Below, in pieces: positions 35,254 through 42,908 of a stretch of DNA of 64,000 nucleotides. The stretch comes from Thermodesulfovibrio sp. (GTDB taxonomy: Bacteria > Nitrospirota > Thermodesulfovibrionia > Thermodesulfovibrionales > Thermodesulfovibrionaceae). The position numbers and the translations under genes were made by a program. Location of the stretch: contig JANXBK010000003.1 in NCBI GenBank assembly GCA_025057595.1, positions 1-64,000 on the forward strand. The letters are read 5' to 3'. The notes under the pieces were generated by a model. It searched no databases. It was not told where the DNA came from and was given only the letters and a program-made list of their open reading frames with translations. Each line of letters opens with the position of its first letter. Positions within the stretch are counted from its first letter, which is position 1.

Positions 35254-36125
35254 AAAATATTGAGCAAAAGATTTTTGAGAAAGCTAACACTCTTGTAGAG
35301 GCTTTACCATATATAAAAAATTTTTATGGTAAAACCTTTGTAATAAAGTACGGAGGAGCTGCTCAGAAGGAAAGTCACCTAAAAAAGTTTTTTTCTCAAG
35401 ATATAGTTTTACTTAATTTTATTGGAATAAAACCTATAGTTGTTCATGGAGGTGGTCCTAAAATAACTGAAATTATGAAAAAATTTGGTAAAGAACCCTC
35501 TTTTATTCATGGACATAGAGTTACAGATAAAGAAACAATGGAGATAGTTGAGATGGTTTTGGGAGTTCTAAATAAGGAGATCGTTCAACTTATAAACTCA
35601 CAAGGAGGCAAAGCAGTAGGTCTTACAGGAAAGGATGGAGGACTTTTAAAAGCAGTCAAAAAATATCTAAAAATTAACAATGAGGAGGTGGATTTAGGAT
35701 TTGTTGGAGATGTTGAGTATGTAAATGTAGAGATATTGCAGACACTTCAAAATGACGGATTTATTCCTGTTATTGCTCCAATAGGTTATGATACAGCTGG
35801 TAATACCTATAATATAAATGCAGATACTGTTGCTGCTTCAGTTTCAGTGGCAGCCCAAGCTGAAAAACTAATAGTTTTAACAGATGTTAAAGGAATCTCT
35901 GATGAAGAAGGTAATCTTATTGCTACACTTAAAGCATCCGAAGCATTAAGGCTAATCGAGGAAAATGTAATAAAAGGTGGAATGATGCCAAAAGTTTATG
36001 CTTGTTTAAATGCCTTAAGAGGCGGAGTAAAAAAGGCTCACATAATTGATGGAAGAGTACCCCATAGTCTTCTTCTTGAGATATTCACTAAAGAAGGTAT
36101 AGGCACAGAAATAGTTCTTGAGTGA
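35250..36125 (+). CDS. argB: acetylglutamate kinase
   Basis: A 291-aa amino-acid kinase that phosphorylates N-acetylglutamate in arginine synthesis. The nucleotide and substrate loops are present: FVIKYGGAAQ, VVHGGGPKITEIM, NADTVAASVSVAAQAEKLIVLTDVKGI and GGMMPKVYACLNALRGG. The N-terminal extension of about 20 residues (KANTLVEALPYIKNF) is typical of arginine-inhibited, hexameric ArgB, so feedback inhibition is likely. It overlaps the preceding gene by 4 bp. Confidence 0.96.
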   Translation: MKNIEQKIFEKANTLVEALPYIKNFYGKTFVIKYGGAAQKESHLKKFFSQDIVLLNFIGIKPIVVHGGGPKITEIMKKFGKEPSFIHGHRVTDKETMEIVEMVLGVLNKEIVQLINSQGGKAVGLTGKDGGLLKAVKKYLKINNEEVDLGFVGDVEYVNVEILQTLQNDGFIPVIAPIGYDTAGNTYNINADTVAASVSVAAQAEKLIVLTDVKGISDEEGNLIATLKASEALRLIEENVIKGGMMPKVYACLNALRGGVKKAHIIDGRVPHSLLLEIFTKEGIGTEIVLE

Positions 36126-36869
36126 ATGTCAAAAATAAGGCTTTGTATTAATTACCAAAAGCTTTCTGTTGGGCAGAAAGTCAATTTATCGAGAGAAGAC
36201 TTAAACTATCTTTTTAATGTAATGAGATATAATGTAGGACAGAGGATCTGTCTTACTGATGGTAAAGGAAAAAACTACATAGGTGAAATAATTGACAAAA
36301 AAACCGTGATTATTCTGAAGGAAGAAAACAACTCAGTAGAGGATAATTTTGATTTAGTTTTATGTCAAGCACTACTTAAATCCAACAAAATGGAGTTAGT
36401 TATTCAGAAGGCAACAGAACTTGGTGTGAAAAGAATAATTCCATTTGTAAGTGAAAGATGTATTATAAAAAAGACTAACAAAATTGAACGATGGAGAAGA
36501 ATAGCAAAAGAGGCTACAGAGCAAAGCCTAAGAAGTATTCTTCCTGAGATAGAAAATATAACAACTTTTAGAGAGTTATTAAACTCTATTCATAATGGTA
36601 TATTTTTTTGGGAAAAGGCTTCTCAGTCTTTATTTGAAACTGTACAAAAAATTGATATATTAAAACCAGTCTATCTAATTATCGGACCAGAGGGAGGATT
36701 TACTGAGAAAGAGGCGGAAGAAGCAAAATTAAAGGGGCTTCAGATTGCCTCTCTTGGTAAAAGAGTGCTTCGGACAGAGACAGCCTCAATAGTAGCTACT
36801 GCGCTGTTGAGTTTTTTATTACAAAATTATGATATAATTAAACAGTGGATGCTAAACAAAAAGCTTTAA
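36126..36869 (+). CDS. rsmE: 16S rRNA (uracil-1498-N3) methyltransferase
   Basis: A 247-aa SPOUT methyltransferase. It has an N-terminal PUA-like domain (about 1-75) and a knotted SAM-binding domain with KATELGVKRIIPFVSERC, IGPEGGFTEKEAEEAK and SLGKRVLRTETASIVATALLSF. It methylates U1498 of 16S rRNA in the 30S subunit. It starts immediately after argB and overlaps rsfS by 25 bp, placing it in one plus-strand transcript. Confidence 0.95.
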   Translation: MSKIRLCINYQKLSVGQKVNLSREDLNYLFNVMRYNVGQRICLTDGKGKNYIGEIIDKKTVIILKEENNSVEDNFDLVLCQALLKSNKMELVIQKATELGVKRIIPFVSERCIIKKTNKIERWRRIAKEATEQSLRSILPEIENITTFRELLNSIHNGIFFWEKASQSLFETVQKIDILKPVYLIIGPEGGFTEKEAEEAKLKGLQIASLGKRVLRTETASIVATALLSFLLQNYDIIKQWMLNKKL

Positions 36870-37219
36870 AAATAGCTTATTTACTTCAAGACAAAAAAGC
36901 TCATGAAGTATTAATTCTTGAGCTCAAAGATTTAACAATTATAACTGACTACTTTGTTATATGTTCTGCCTTTTCAACTACTCAAGTTCGGGCTTTGTCA
37001 GAGTATGTGGAGGAGATGATGGACAAAGAAGGGTTCAATCTCTTCGGAATAGAAGGCTTTTCCTATGCTCATTGGATTCTAATGGATTATGGTGATGTAA
37101 TTGTTCATATATTTCTTGAAGAAACAAGAAGATACTATAATTTAGAAAGACTATGGCTTGATGCACCAAGAATTCAGCTTGAGGTTATCTCAGATAAAAG
37201 CTCCGTAATATATAAATAA
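36845..37219 (+). CDS. rsfS: ribosomal silencing factor RsfS
   Basis: A 124-aa RsfS/Iojap-family protein that binds ribosomal protein L14 and blocks subunit joining under starvation. The conserved core ITDYFVICSAFSTTQVRALSEYVEE, IEGFSYAHWILMDYGDVIVHIF and YYNLERLW is complete. The start is GTG 36845, inside the end of rsmE. Its 3' end overlaps the convergent TonB-like gene by 35 bp. Confidence 0.93.
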   Translation: MDAKQKALKIAYLLQDKKAHEVLILELKDLTIITDYFVICSAFSTTQVRALSEYVEEMMDKEGFNLFGIEGFSYAHWILMDYGDVIVHIFLEETRRYYNLERLWLDAPRIQLEVISDKSSVIYK

Positions 37220-37910
37220 AATGTCCAGTTATTGTCAAACTATCTTTCTCCCAATCATCAGGCAGTGGCCAAAAGGGTTGAGCATCCTTAAGAGCCTTCA
37301 TTGCAGCCTCATCAAGAATTCTATAACCAGATGTTCTTATAAGCTCTGCTGAGACAAGATTTCCTTTTTTGTCAATTGTGAATCTAATATATAGATCACC
37401 ATAAATTCCTCTTTCTGCAGCTTGAGACGGATACTGCCATATTCTTTCTATTTTTTCTCTAAGTCTTTCAAGATATCCCCAATTACTGAATTCTTTTGCT
37501 GAAAAACTTAAGCCTTGTTTAGTTTCAAATTGCTCATTTCTCTTTGAACTCTGTGATAGTTTAGCTATTATATCTTTATCAAATATATCAGGATTTTGTT
37601 TTTTATTGAATATAAAGTTTTTATCAGTCTTTAATGCTTCAGAAGGGTTTTTTGTCTGTTGTATTTTTTCTGAATCCTCGCTTCCCTTAGGTATTGCTGA
37701 TAGATATTTAGGAGGAGTTTTATCCTTTATTGGAGGCATTCTTTCTATTTTTGGCATAGATTTATAGGAAGGCTCAATCTTTTTTGGTAGAAGCACTACC
37801 GATACAGGTTTAGTAGTCTGAGGCTCGTGCTTAAAATGACCTTGAGATAGCATAATTATGATAAGAAAAGTAAGATGAAGTAAAATAGAGTAAACTAAAG
37901 CCTTCTTCAC
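37185..37910 (-). CDS. TonB-family protein
   Basis: A 241-aa protein with an N-terminal membrane anchor (about 4-22), a proline- and lysine-rich linker, and a C-terminal TonB domain (about 150-235). That domain contains YLERLREKIERIWQYPSQAAERGIYGDLYIRFTIDKKG and TSGYRILDEAAMKALKDAQPF. It would span the periplasm and transmit energy, or act in TolA-like envelope functions. No exbB/exbD or TonB-dependent receptor is in the window. It is the last gene of a minus-strand series from birA. Confidence 0.88.
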   Translation of the reverse strand: MKKALVYSILLHLTFLIIIMLSQGHFKHEPQTTKPVSVVLLPKKIEPSYKSMPKIERMPPIKDKTPPKYLSAIPKGSEDSEKIQQTKNPSEALKTDKNFIFNKKQNPDIFDKDIIAKLSQSSKRNEQFETKQGLSFSAKEFSNWGYLERLREKIERIWQYPSQAAERGIYGDLYIRFTIDKKGNLVSAELIRTSGYRILDEAAMKALKDAQPFWPLPDDWEKDSLTITGHFIYILRSFYLR

Positions 37911-37914
37911 AATT

Positions 37915-39057
37915 TTATTTTAACGCCAAATTAACAATTTTGGAAATTAGATTAGAGAAAGCTTTTAAGTAAAGACGAACTAATTTGCCTCCCTTCTCTT
38001 TTCTTAACCATAAAGCCATAGCAAGCTCTTGAATCGCGGGATCTCTATGGATATTAAGCCATTGATCCATCCTTTTGTCGTTGCCAAACATAAAATCTTG
38101 AAACTTTTTCATAATTAAAAATTGATTTAAAAATCTTTCTTTCCAGAGTTTCTCATATACAGTAGGATTTTTCTCCTTTATAGCTTGAGCTGCGAACTGA
38201 GCTGATTTCATAGCATAATATATACCCTCAAAAGAAACAGGCATAACAGTTGCTATGGCATCTCCAGTAAAAAATACATTGTCTTTGAAAAATATCCTTC
38301 TACTCCAACGTGGAATTTTATAAGCTTTAAGTTTAAAAGAAGCGGGATTCACTTTATCACCAAATCTTTTTTTCAAAAAGTTTTTAATCAACTCTGTTAA
38401 TTTATCAACTTTTTCAGCTCCTGTCCCTACAGATAGGTATTCTAAAGCAGGGAAAACCCAAGAGTAAAAAAACGAAGCATGAGAGCTTCCAAACCAAAAC
38501 TCACAGCAGTTTTCATTATTGGAGATTTTTGGAATATGTAAACTCACAGTCCAATAGTAGGAAATTTGAGGTAAACCTAAAAGAGAAGATACCTTCGAGT
38601 TCACTCCATCTGAAGCTATAACATACTTAGAGGATATATTTATCCTTTCTCCTTCTCTTTTTTTAGCAGTAGATATAATTCTTGATTTCTCAAACTTTAA
38701 ACTCTCTAAACTTGCCTCTAGTATTTGAGTTCCCTCTTTCTTAGCAAGCTCTCTTAAAAATGAGTCAAAGATAAATCTATTAAATATGTAAATCTCTCCT
38801 CCTTTAAGCTCTACTTCAATTGGGGCTGAAAAGGGAGGATAAATCTTTATTTTTTTCACTCTACTGAGAGGTATCTTTTCAACTTCATCGGCTAAATCAA
38901 GATCTTTAAGCCCTGCAGAAGGAACCCCTCCTCCGCAGGGCTTATGAAATGAAAGATCTTTTTCAATTAGTATAGTATCTATACCTACCTGAGCAAGAAA
39001 ACGAGCTGCTGTTGCTCCAGCTGGTCCTCCCCCTACAACTAATACTTCACAATCCAT
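37915..39057 (-). CDS. geranylgeranyl reductase-family FAD oxidoreductase
   Basis: A 380-aa flavoprotein. The FAD-binding VVGGGPAGATAARFLAQVG is at residues 7-25, the PCGGGVPSAGL motif is typical of geranylgeranyl reductases, and FFTGDAIATVMPVSFEGIYYAMKSAQFAAQAI is the second FAD contact. Substrates in bacteria are usually isoprenoid side chains such as menaquinone or polyprenyl groups, or other alkenes. The specific one is not readable. It lies 2 bp after the universal stress gene. Confidence 0.88.
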   Translation of the reverse strand: MDCEVLVVGGGPAGATAARFLAQVGIDTILIEKDLSFHKPCGGGVPSAGLKDLDLADEVEKIPLSRVKKIKIYPPFSAPIEVELKGGEIYIFNRFIFDSFLRELAKKEGTQILEASLESLKFEKSRIISTAKKREGERINISSKYVIASDGVNSKVSSLLGLPQISYYWTVSLHIPKISNNENCCEFWFGSSHASFFYSWVFPALEYLSVGTGAEKVDKLTELIKNFLKKRFGDKVNPASFKLKAYKIPRWSRRIFFKDNVFFTGDAIATVMPVSFEGIYYAMKSAQFAAQAIKEKNPTVYEKLWKERFLNQFLIMKKFQDFMFGNDKRMDQWLNIHRDPAIQELAMALWLRKEKGGKLVRLYLKAFSNLISKIVNLALK

Positions 39058-39059
39058 TC

Positions 39060-39500
39060 TTATTTTTTAGTAACCACCAAAACAGGACAAGGAGCGTTTC
39101 TTATGACTCTCTGGGTAGTGCTACCTACAAAGAATCTTTCAACTCCGCTTCTTGGAAGAGTTCCAATTATGATTAAATCAATGTCTTTGTCTTTAGCAAA
39201 CTTTATAATTTCTTCATAGGGTATACCTCTTTTTACGACTGCCTCAACATCTTTCAAATCCTCTCTTAAGTCTACACCGAAGGAATTTAAATTTTTTAAA
39301 GCATGCTGTTCAAGATCTTTATAAAGCTCAGTTATTGAGGGATGAGGTATGTGAAGATTAGATGCTTTCTCAATATCATAGATTACATGAAATAAGTAAA
39401 GCTTTGCATTAAAGAGTTTAGCTAGATCTACTGCATACGATAAAGCATAAAGAGATTCATCTGAGAAGTCAGTTGGTAAAAGAATTTTGTTAATTTTCAT
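39060..39500 (-). CDS. universal stress protein
   Basis: A 146-aa UspA-family protein. The opening KILLPTDFSDESLYALSYAVDLAK and the ATP-binding end IIGTLPRSGVERFFVGSTTQRVIRNAPCPVLVV (G-2x-G-9x-GST-like) are intact, so it probably binds ATP. Its role is general stress resistance; the precise function is unknown. It overlaps the end of coaX by 11 bp. Confidence 0.93.
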   Translation of the reverse strand: MKINKILLPTDFSDESLYALSYAVDLAKLFNAKLYLFHVIYDIEKASNLHIPHPSITELYKDLEQHALKNLNSFGVDLREDLKDVEAVVKRGIPYEEIIKFAKDKDIDLIIIGTLPRSGVERFFVGSTTQRVIRNAPCPVLVVTKK

Positions 39501-40251
39501 GACAACCTCCCTTTTTAATGTTTTTTAAGTATATCAATCTCATGCCTTCAATTACAAGATGTCTATTTAAACTATGTTTCATTGTCATATATTTTGAGAT
39601 TAATTCTGCATGCCCTCCTGTAAGAACTACTGAAAGTTTTACTCCTAATTCCTTCTGCATAGCTTTAACTAAACCCTCAATCGCAAATACTGAACCTAAA
39701 ACTACACCACTTTTTATAGCTGAGTCAGTATCTTTTCCGAGTGCTAAAATCTCTCCTTTTAGCTCTACAATATGTAAGTTGGCTGTTTTCTCTGAAAGAG
39801 CCTCATTCATACTGTTAACTCCTGGCATAATTGCTCCACCTACCACTTCTGCATTCTTTGTTACAACAGTTATGGTTGTTGCTGTGCCCGCATCGATAAC
39901 AGCCACATTTTTTCTGTAAAGTTCATAAGCTGCTACTGCACTACATAATCTATCAGAGCCAAATTTATGAGGTTTCTTTAACTTTAAAGTCAAACCAGTA
40001 AAACTTTTAGAATCTACTAAAAATAAATTTTTGCATCTTCTTTTAAAAAAATTAAAAACTGTCTTAGTAACTGAAGGCACTACAGATGAAACTATACAGT
40101 CTGCTTCTTTAAAAGACAATTTTTGAAGCTCCTTTTGCCAATCAACTATCTTTTTTGTCTCAAAGGAGATTAAATCAAAATCAGTATCAGCAGGATTTTC
40201 AAAAAAAGCAAAATTAGTTGTTGAGTTGCCTATTTTAACAGCAATCAGCAC
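39490..40251 (-). CDS. coaX: type III pantothenate kinase
   Basis: A 253-aa ASKHA-fold kinase catalysing the first step of coenzyme A synthesis from pantothenate. The phosphate motif KIGNSTTNFAFF is at residues 6-17, followed by VIDAGTATTITVV and GGAIMPGVNSMNEALSEKTANL, and by VVLTGGHAEL near the end. Type III enzymes are not feedback-inhibited by CoA. It shares one base with birA upstream (TGATG-type junction), the frequent birA-coaX arrangement. Confidence 0.95.
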   Translation of the reverse strand: MLIAVKIGNSTTNFAFFENPADTDFDLISFETKKIVDWQKELQKLSFKEADCIVSSVVPSVTKTVFNFFKRRCKNLFLVDSKSFTGLTLKLKKPHKFGSDRLCSAVAAYELYRKNVAVIDAGTATTITVVTKNAEVVGGAIMPGVNSMNEALSEKTANLHIVELKGEILALGKDTDSAIKSGVVLGSVFAIEGLVKAMQKELGVKLSVVLTGGHAELISKYMTMKHSLNRHLVIEGMRLIYLKNIKKGGCHEN

Positions 40252-41054
40252 TAATTAGCTCTCAAAAGAATAACATCACCAGCTGAGATTTTCTCATATG
40301 CTCCATCAGATAGCTTTAAAATAAGTCTTCCCTCTTCGTCAATTGCCTCAGCTATACCAACCAGTTGTTGCCTTTCGGAGAGAACTATTTTTACTTGTCT
40401 TCCAATTGTTCCACTAAGCTCTATCCAGCTGTCAATAATTTCTTTTCTTTTTGTCTTTTCAAGAAGTTGATACCATTTGTCAAACTCTTTCAGTACTTCA
40501 ACAATAAGCAAAGCCCTTGAAATTATCTTACCCTTATGAATCTTTAAGGAGGTGGCAATATCTTTTATCTCTTCTGGGAAATCTGTTTCATCCATATTGA
40601 CATTAATTCCTATTCCTACTACAGCTGATTTAATTCTTTCTGCTTCTGTCTTCATCTCAGTAAGAATTCCGCCTACTTTTTTATTATTAATAAGCATATC
40701 ATTGGGCCACTTAATTGTCACAGGAATGTCTGTAAATCTTCTCAACGCTAATGTACATGCCACTGTGCTTGTTAGTGTAAGAAGAGTTGCATACTTAGGA
40801 GGAAAATTAGGTTTTATTCCTATACTTAAGTAAATATTTTTGTCTGCTGGTGATATCCATGCTCTACCCAATCTCCCTTTTCCTTTAAGCTGTTTATTTG
40901 CTATTACAACCGTTCCAGAGGGATAACCAATTTTTAAAAGCTCATTAGCTACTGTGTTGGTAGATTCAACTTCTTCAAGAATTACGATTTCTTTGCCTAT
41001 ATCTGAAACCTCTGAGATTAATGCTTTTTTAATATCCTCTGCAGTAAATTCCAT
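40251..41054 (-). CDS. birA: biotin--[acetyl-CoA-carboxylase] ligase
   Basis: A 267-aa biotin protein ligase. The biotin and ATP loop KGKGRLGRAWISP, IKWPNDMLINNKKVGGILTEMK and GIGINVNM are complete, followed by the C-terminal SH3-like domain. The N-terminal winged helix found in repressor-type BirA is absent, so it should be a ligase only, not a regulator of biotin genes. It lies 1 bp after the UPF0173 hydrolase gene and is co-transcribed with coaX. Confidence 0.95.
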   Translation of the reverse strand: MEFTAEDIKKALISEVSDIGKEIVILEEVESTNTVANELLKIGYPSGTVVIANKQLKGKGRLGRAWISPADKNIYLSIGIKPNFPPKYATLLTLTSTVACTLALRRFTDIPVTIKWPNDMLINNKKVGGILTEMKTEAERIKSAVVGIGINVNMDETDFPEEIKDIATSLKIHKGKIISRALLIVEVLKEFDKWYQLLEKTKRKEIIDSWIELSGTIGRQVKIVLSERQQLVGIAEAIDEEGRLILKLSDGAYEKISAGDVILLRAN

Positions 41055-41675
41055 CTATTCTTCTTTTTTAAGAATAACTACATCAATTTTACCTTTTAGT
41101 TTTTCTGCGAAATATTTAGCATCCTTTTCAGAACCAACTATACTACCGTAATGCATTGGTATAGCAATCTTAGGCTGAATATCAAGAGCAGCTTGTACAG
41201 CCTCCTCTGCTGTCATCACATATGTTCCAGAGACTGGTAAAAGAGCAATATCGATATCTTTGAAAGTTTTCATCTCAGGAATATAATCAGTATCTCCAGC
41301 AATGTATATTCTTTTTCCCATTACTCTAAATATATATCCTACCCATCCCTTTTCTTTTGGATGAAACTTTTTGTCTGTATTATAAGATGGCACTACTTCA
41401 ATCTCTACTCCTTCTACATTAATTTTGTCTCCTGGTTTTACAATTACTTCTTTAGCTTTAATTTTACCTGAACAATCTTTAGGAAGAACTAAAACAGTGT
41501 CAGGTCCGAGTAGTTTTTTTATATCTTCAGGACTAAAATGATCGTAATGCTCATGAGTAATCAAAATAATATCTGCCTTGTCAGTTTTTTTAATCTGATA
41601 AGGATCAGTATAAATAATCTTTTCTCCAACAATCTTAAAAGTATCGTGTCCAAGCCATTTAATATTTTCTATCAT
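41055..41675 (-). CDS. UPF0173-type metallo-beta-lactamase-fold hydrolase
   Basis: A 206-aa metal-dependent hydrolase. TDPYQIKKTDKADIILITHEHYDHFSPED carries the HxHxDH motif, and YIAGDTDYIPEM and IPMHYGSIVGSEKDA give the remaining metal ligands. The substrate is unknown. I use ATG 41675, because GGAGGTG lies just upstream; the frame extends to 41690. It is the first gene of the birA-coaX-usp group, 99 bp from the divergent tRNA. Confidence 0.9.
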   Translation of the reverse strand: MIENIKWLGHDTFKIVGEKIIYTDPYQIKKTDKADIILITHEHYDHFSPEDIKKLLGPDTVLVLPKDCSGKIKAKEVIVKPGDKINVEGVEIEVVPSYNTDKKFHPKEKGWVGYIFRVMGKRIYIAGDTDYIPEMKTFKDIDIALLPVSGTYVMTAEEAVQAALDIQPKIAIPMHYGSIVGSEKDAKYFAEKLKGKIDVVILKKEE

Positions 41676-41735
41676 TTTACACCTCCACAATAAGTTTGTA
41701 TATTATAATAATAAATTTTTAAAAACTGTAACAAT

Positions 41736-41765
41736 TTGACTTTTTTTAGAAAATTCTTTTAGAGT
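41736..41765 (+). promoter_or_regulatory. promoter of the tRNA-Pro gene
   Basis: TTGACT at 41736-41741 and TAGAGT at 41760-41765, 18 bp apart, place the start point a few bases before the tRNA. The -10 is imperfect. Confidence 0.4.
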
Positions 41766-41774
41766 AGAAACTGT

Positions 41775-41849
41775 CGGGGCGTAGCGCAGACTGGATAGCG
41801 CACCTGCCTTGGGAGCAGGGGGTCGGTGGTTCAAATCCACTCGCCCCGA
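41775..41849 (+). tRNA. tRNA-Pro (anticodon UGG)
   Basis: The acceptor arm CGGGGCG pairs with CGCCCCG, followed by discriminator A. The anticodon arm is CCTGC-CTTGGGA-GCAGG with anticodon TGG at the loop centre. The T arm GGTGG-TTCAAAT-CCACT is intact. CCA is not encoded. It is 75 nt. Its 3' end is partly repeated 1078 bp downstream, suggesting use as an integration site. Confidence 0.95.
41833..41847. repeat. att-like site, tRNA-Pro 3' end copy
   Basis: AAATCCACTCGCCCC within the T arm and acceptor stem of tRNA-Pro. It matches 13 of 15 bases of the site at 42911, in direct orientation, with ATCCACTCGC identical. This is the expected form of an attachment site used by tyrosine integrases. 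Confidence 0.5.
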
Positions 41850-41879
41850 TAAGTATTTTCAAGGAATAAATGTGGGGAA

Positions 41880-42098
41880 TTGACTGCCTCAATAAAGAGG
41901 ACTATAGAAAATATTAATGAAGTTATTAGTCTCTTAAGAGAAATTGAAGCTGCTGAAATAATGAATAGGCTTACAAAGATTGAAGAATCAGAGAAGAACA
42001 CTAATGCTGGTATAAAGAAAGTGAAAATTATCATGTTAGTTACTCTCGCAACTTTAATCCCAGCGGTCATATTTGGAATAATTTCCTTTTTCAAATAA
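41880..42098 (+). CDS. small coiled-coil membrane protein
   Basis: A 72-aa frame with a charged amphipathic helix (about 1-45, heptad-like) and a C-terminal membrane helix (about 49-69), ending FFK. I do not recognise it. The only start in frame is TTG 41880, with a GGGGAA placed too close for a good RBS, and a stop lies just upstream, so the gene may be N-terminally truncated. It lies 13 bp before the aspartic protease gene and may be its membrane partner. Confidence 0.5.
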   Translation: MTASIKRTIENINEVISLLREIEAAEIMNRLTKIEESEKNTNAGIKKVKIIMLVTLATLIPAVIFGIISFFK

Positions 42099-42111
42099 AA
42101 GTCCCGACACT

Positions 42112-42828
42112 ATGAAGTTCAATCTTATAAATAACCATATTGTAATACCTGTATCTACCTCAAAGGGAATTAAAAATGCGATTTTGGATACAGGCAATCC
42201 AGCTTTTACGATATTTAAAGATGATTCCATAAGTGAAATATCTTTTTGTGGTATAGACTTTAAGTTACAATCTAACTCACTCGTTAATATGTTCAAAAGA
42301 TTTACAAATTGGGATGATATATCTAATCTTGTAAAAACAGAAATACAAGGAATTATCGGATATGATTTCTTTTCAAACTATAACCTTTTGATTGACTTCA
42401 AAAACTTGGATATCTCTATCGTAGATAAAATTGAAGATTCCAACCTTTCCATTATCAAAATAGACCTATTTATGAATATTCCAATATTAAAGCTTAAAAT
42501 TAACGATTTTGAGCTTAATGCCATGTTTGACACCGGTGCGATGCATTCAGTAATACATACAAAATACAGTAAACATCTAAAAGATAAAAACGAGACATTT
42601 CAAGAACATAATCCATTTTTAGGACATTTTATAGGGAAATTGTATGAAGGTGATATTGTTATTAATAATGTTTTGATTAAAAATTGTCTAATTGCCTGTG
42701 CTCCTGAATATGACTTTGCAATGCAAATGCTAAGCGGATTTAATATCGAAGGTATCTTGGGCATTTCAACATTAAAAGACAAAATAATATATATATCCTA
42801 CAAAGAACAGAGGTTGGGTATTCTTTAA
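42112..42828 (+). CDS. two-lobed retropepsin-like aspartic protease
   Basis: A 238-aa protein with two similar halves. Each half has an aspartic protease signature and the matching hydrophobic-Gly flap-partner motif: ILDTGNP (D26) with IQGIIGYDFF (80-87), and MFDTGAM (D140) with IEGILGISTL (213-221). Retropepsins normally have one DTG per chain and dimerise; here both lobes are in one polypeptide, as in pepsin. No signal peptide is present, so it acts in the cytoplasm unless anchored by the neighbouring small membrane protein. It lies inside the segment bounded by tRNA-end repeats. Substrate unknown. Confidence 0.75.
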   Translation: MKFNLINNHIVIPVSTSKGIKNAILDTGNPAFTIFKDDSISEISFCGIDFKLQSNSLVNMFKRFTNWDDISNLVKTEIQGIIGYDFFSNYNLLIDFKNLDISIVDKIEDSNLSIIKIDLFMNIPILKLKINDFELNAMFDTGAMHSVIHTKYSKHLKDKNETFQEHNPFLGHFIGKLYEGDIVINNVLIKNCLIACAPEYDFAMQMLSGFNIEGILGISTLKDKIIYISYKEQRLGIL

Positions 42829-42908
42829 TTGTTATAGACAAGATTCAATGCGACAGTGAAAAATATAAAACACCTAAACTCAATTTATGATATGTATGAA
42901 AGGTTGAT

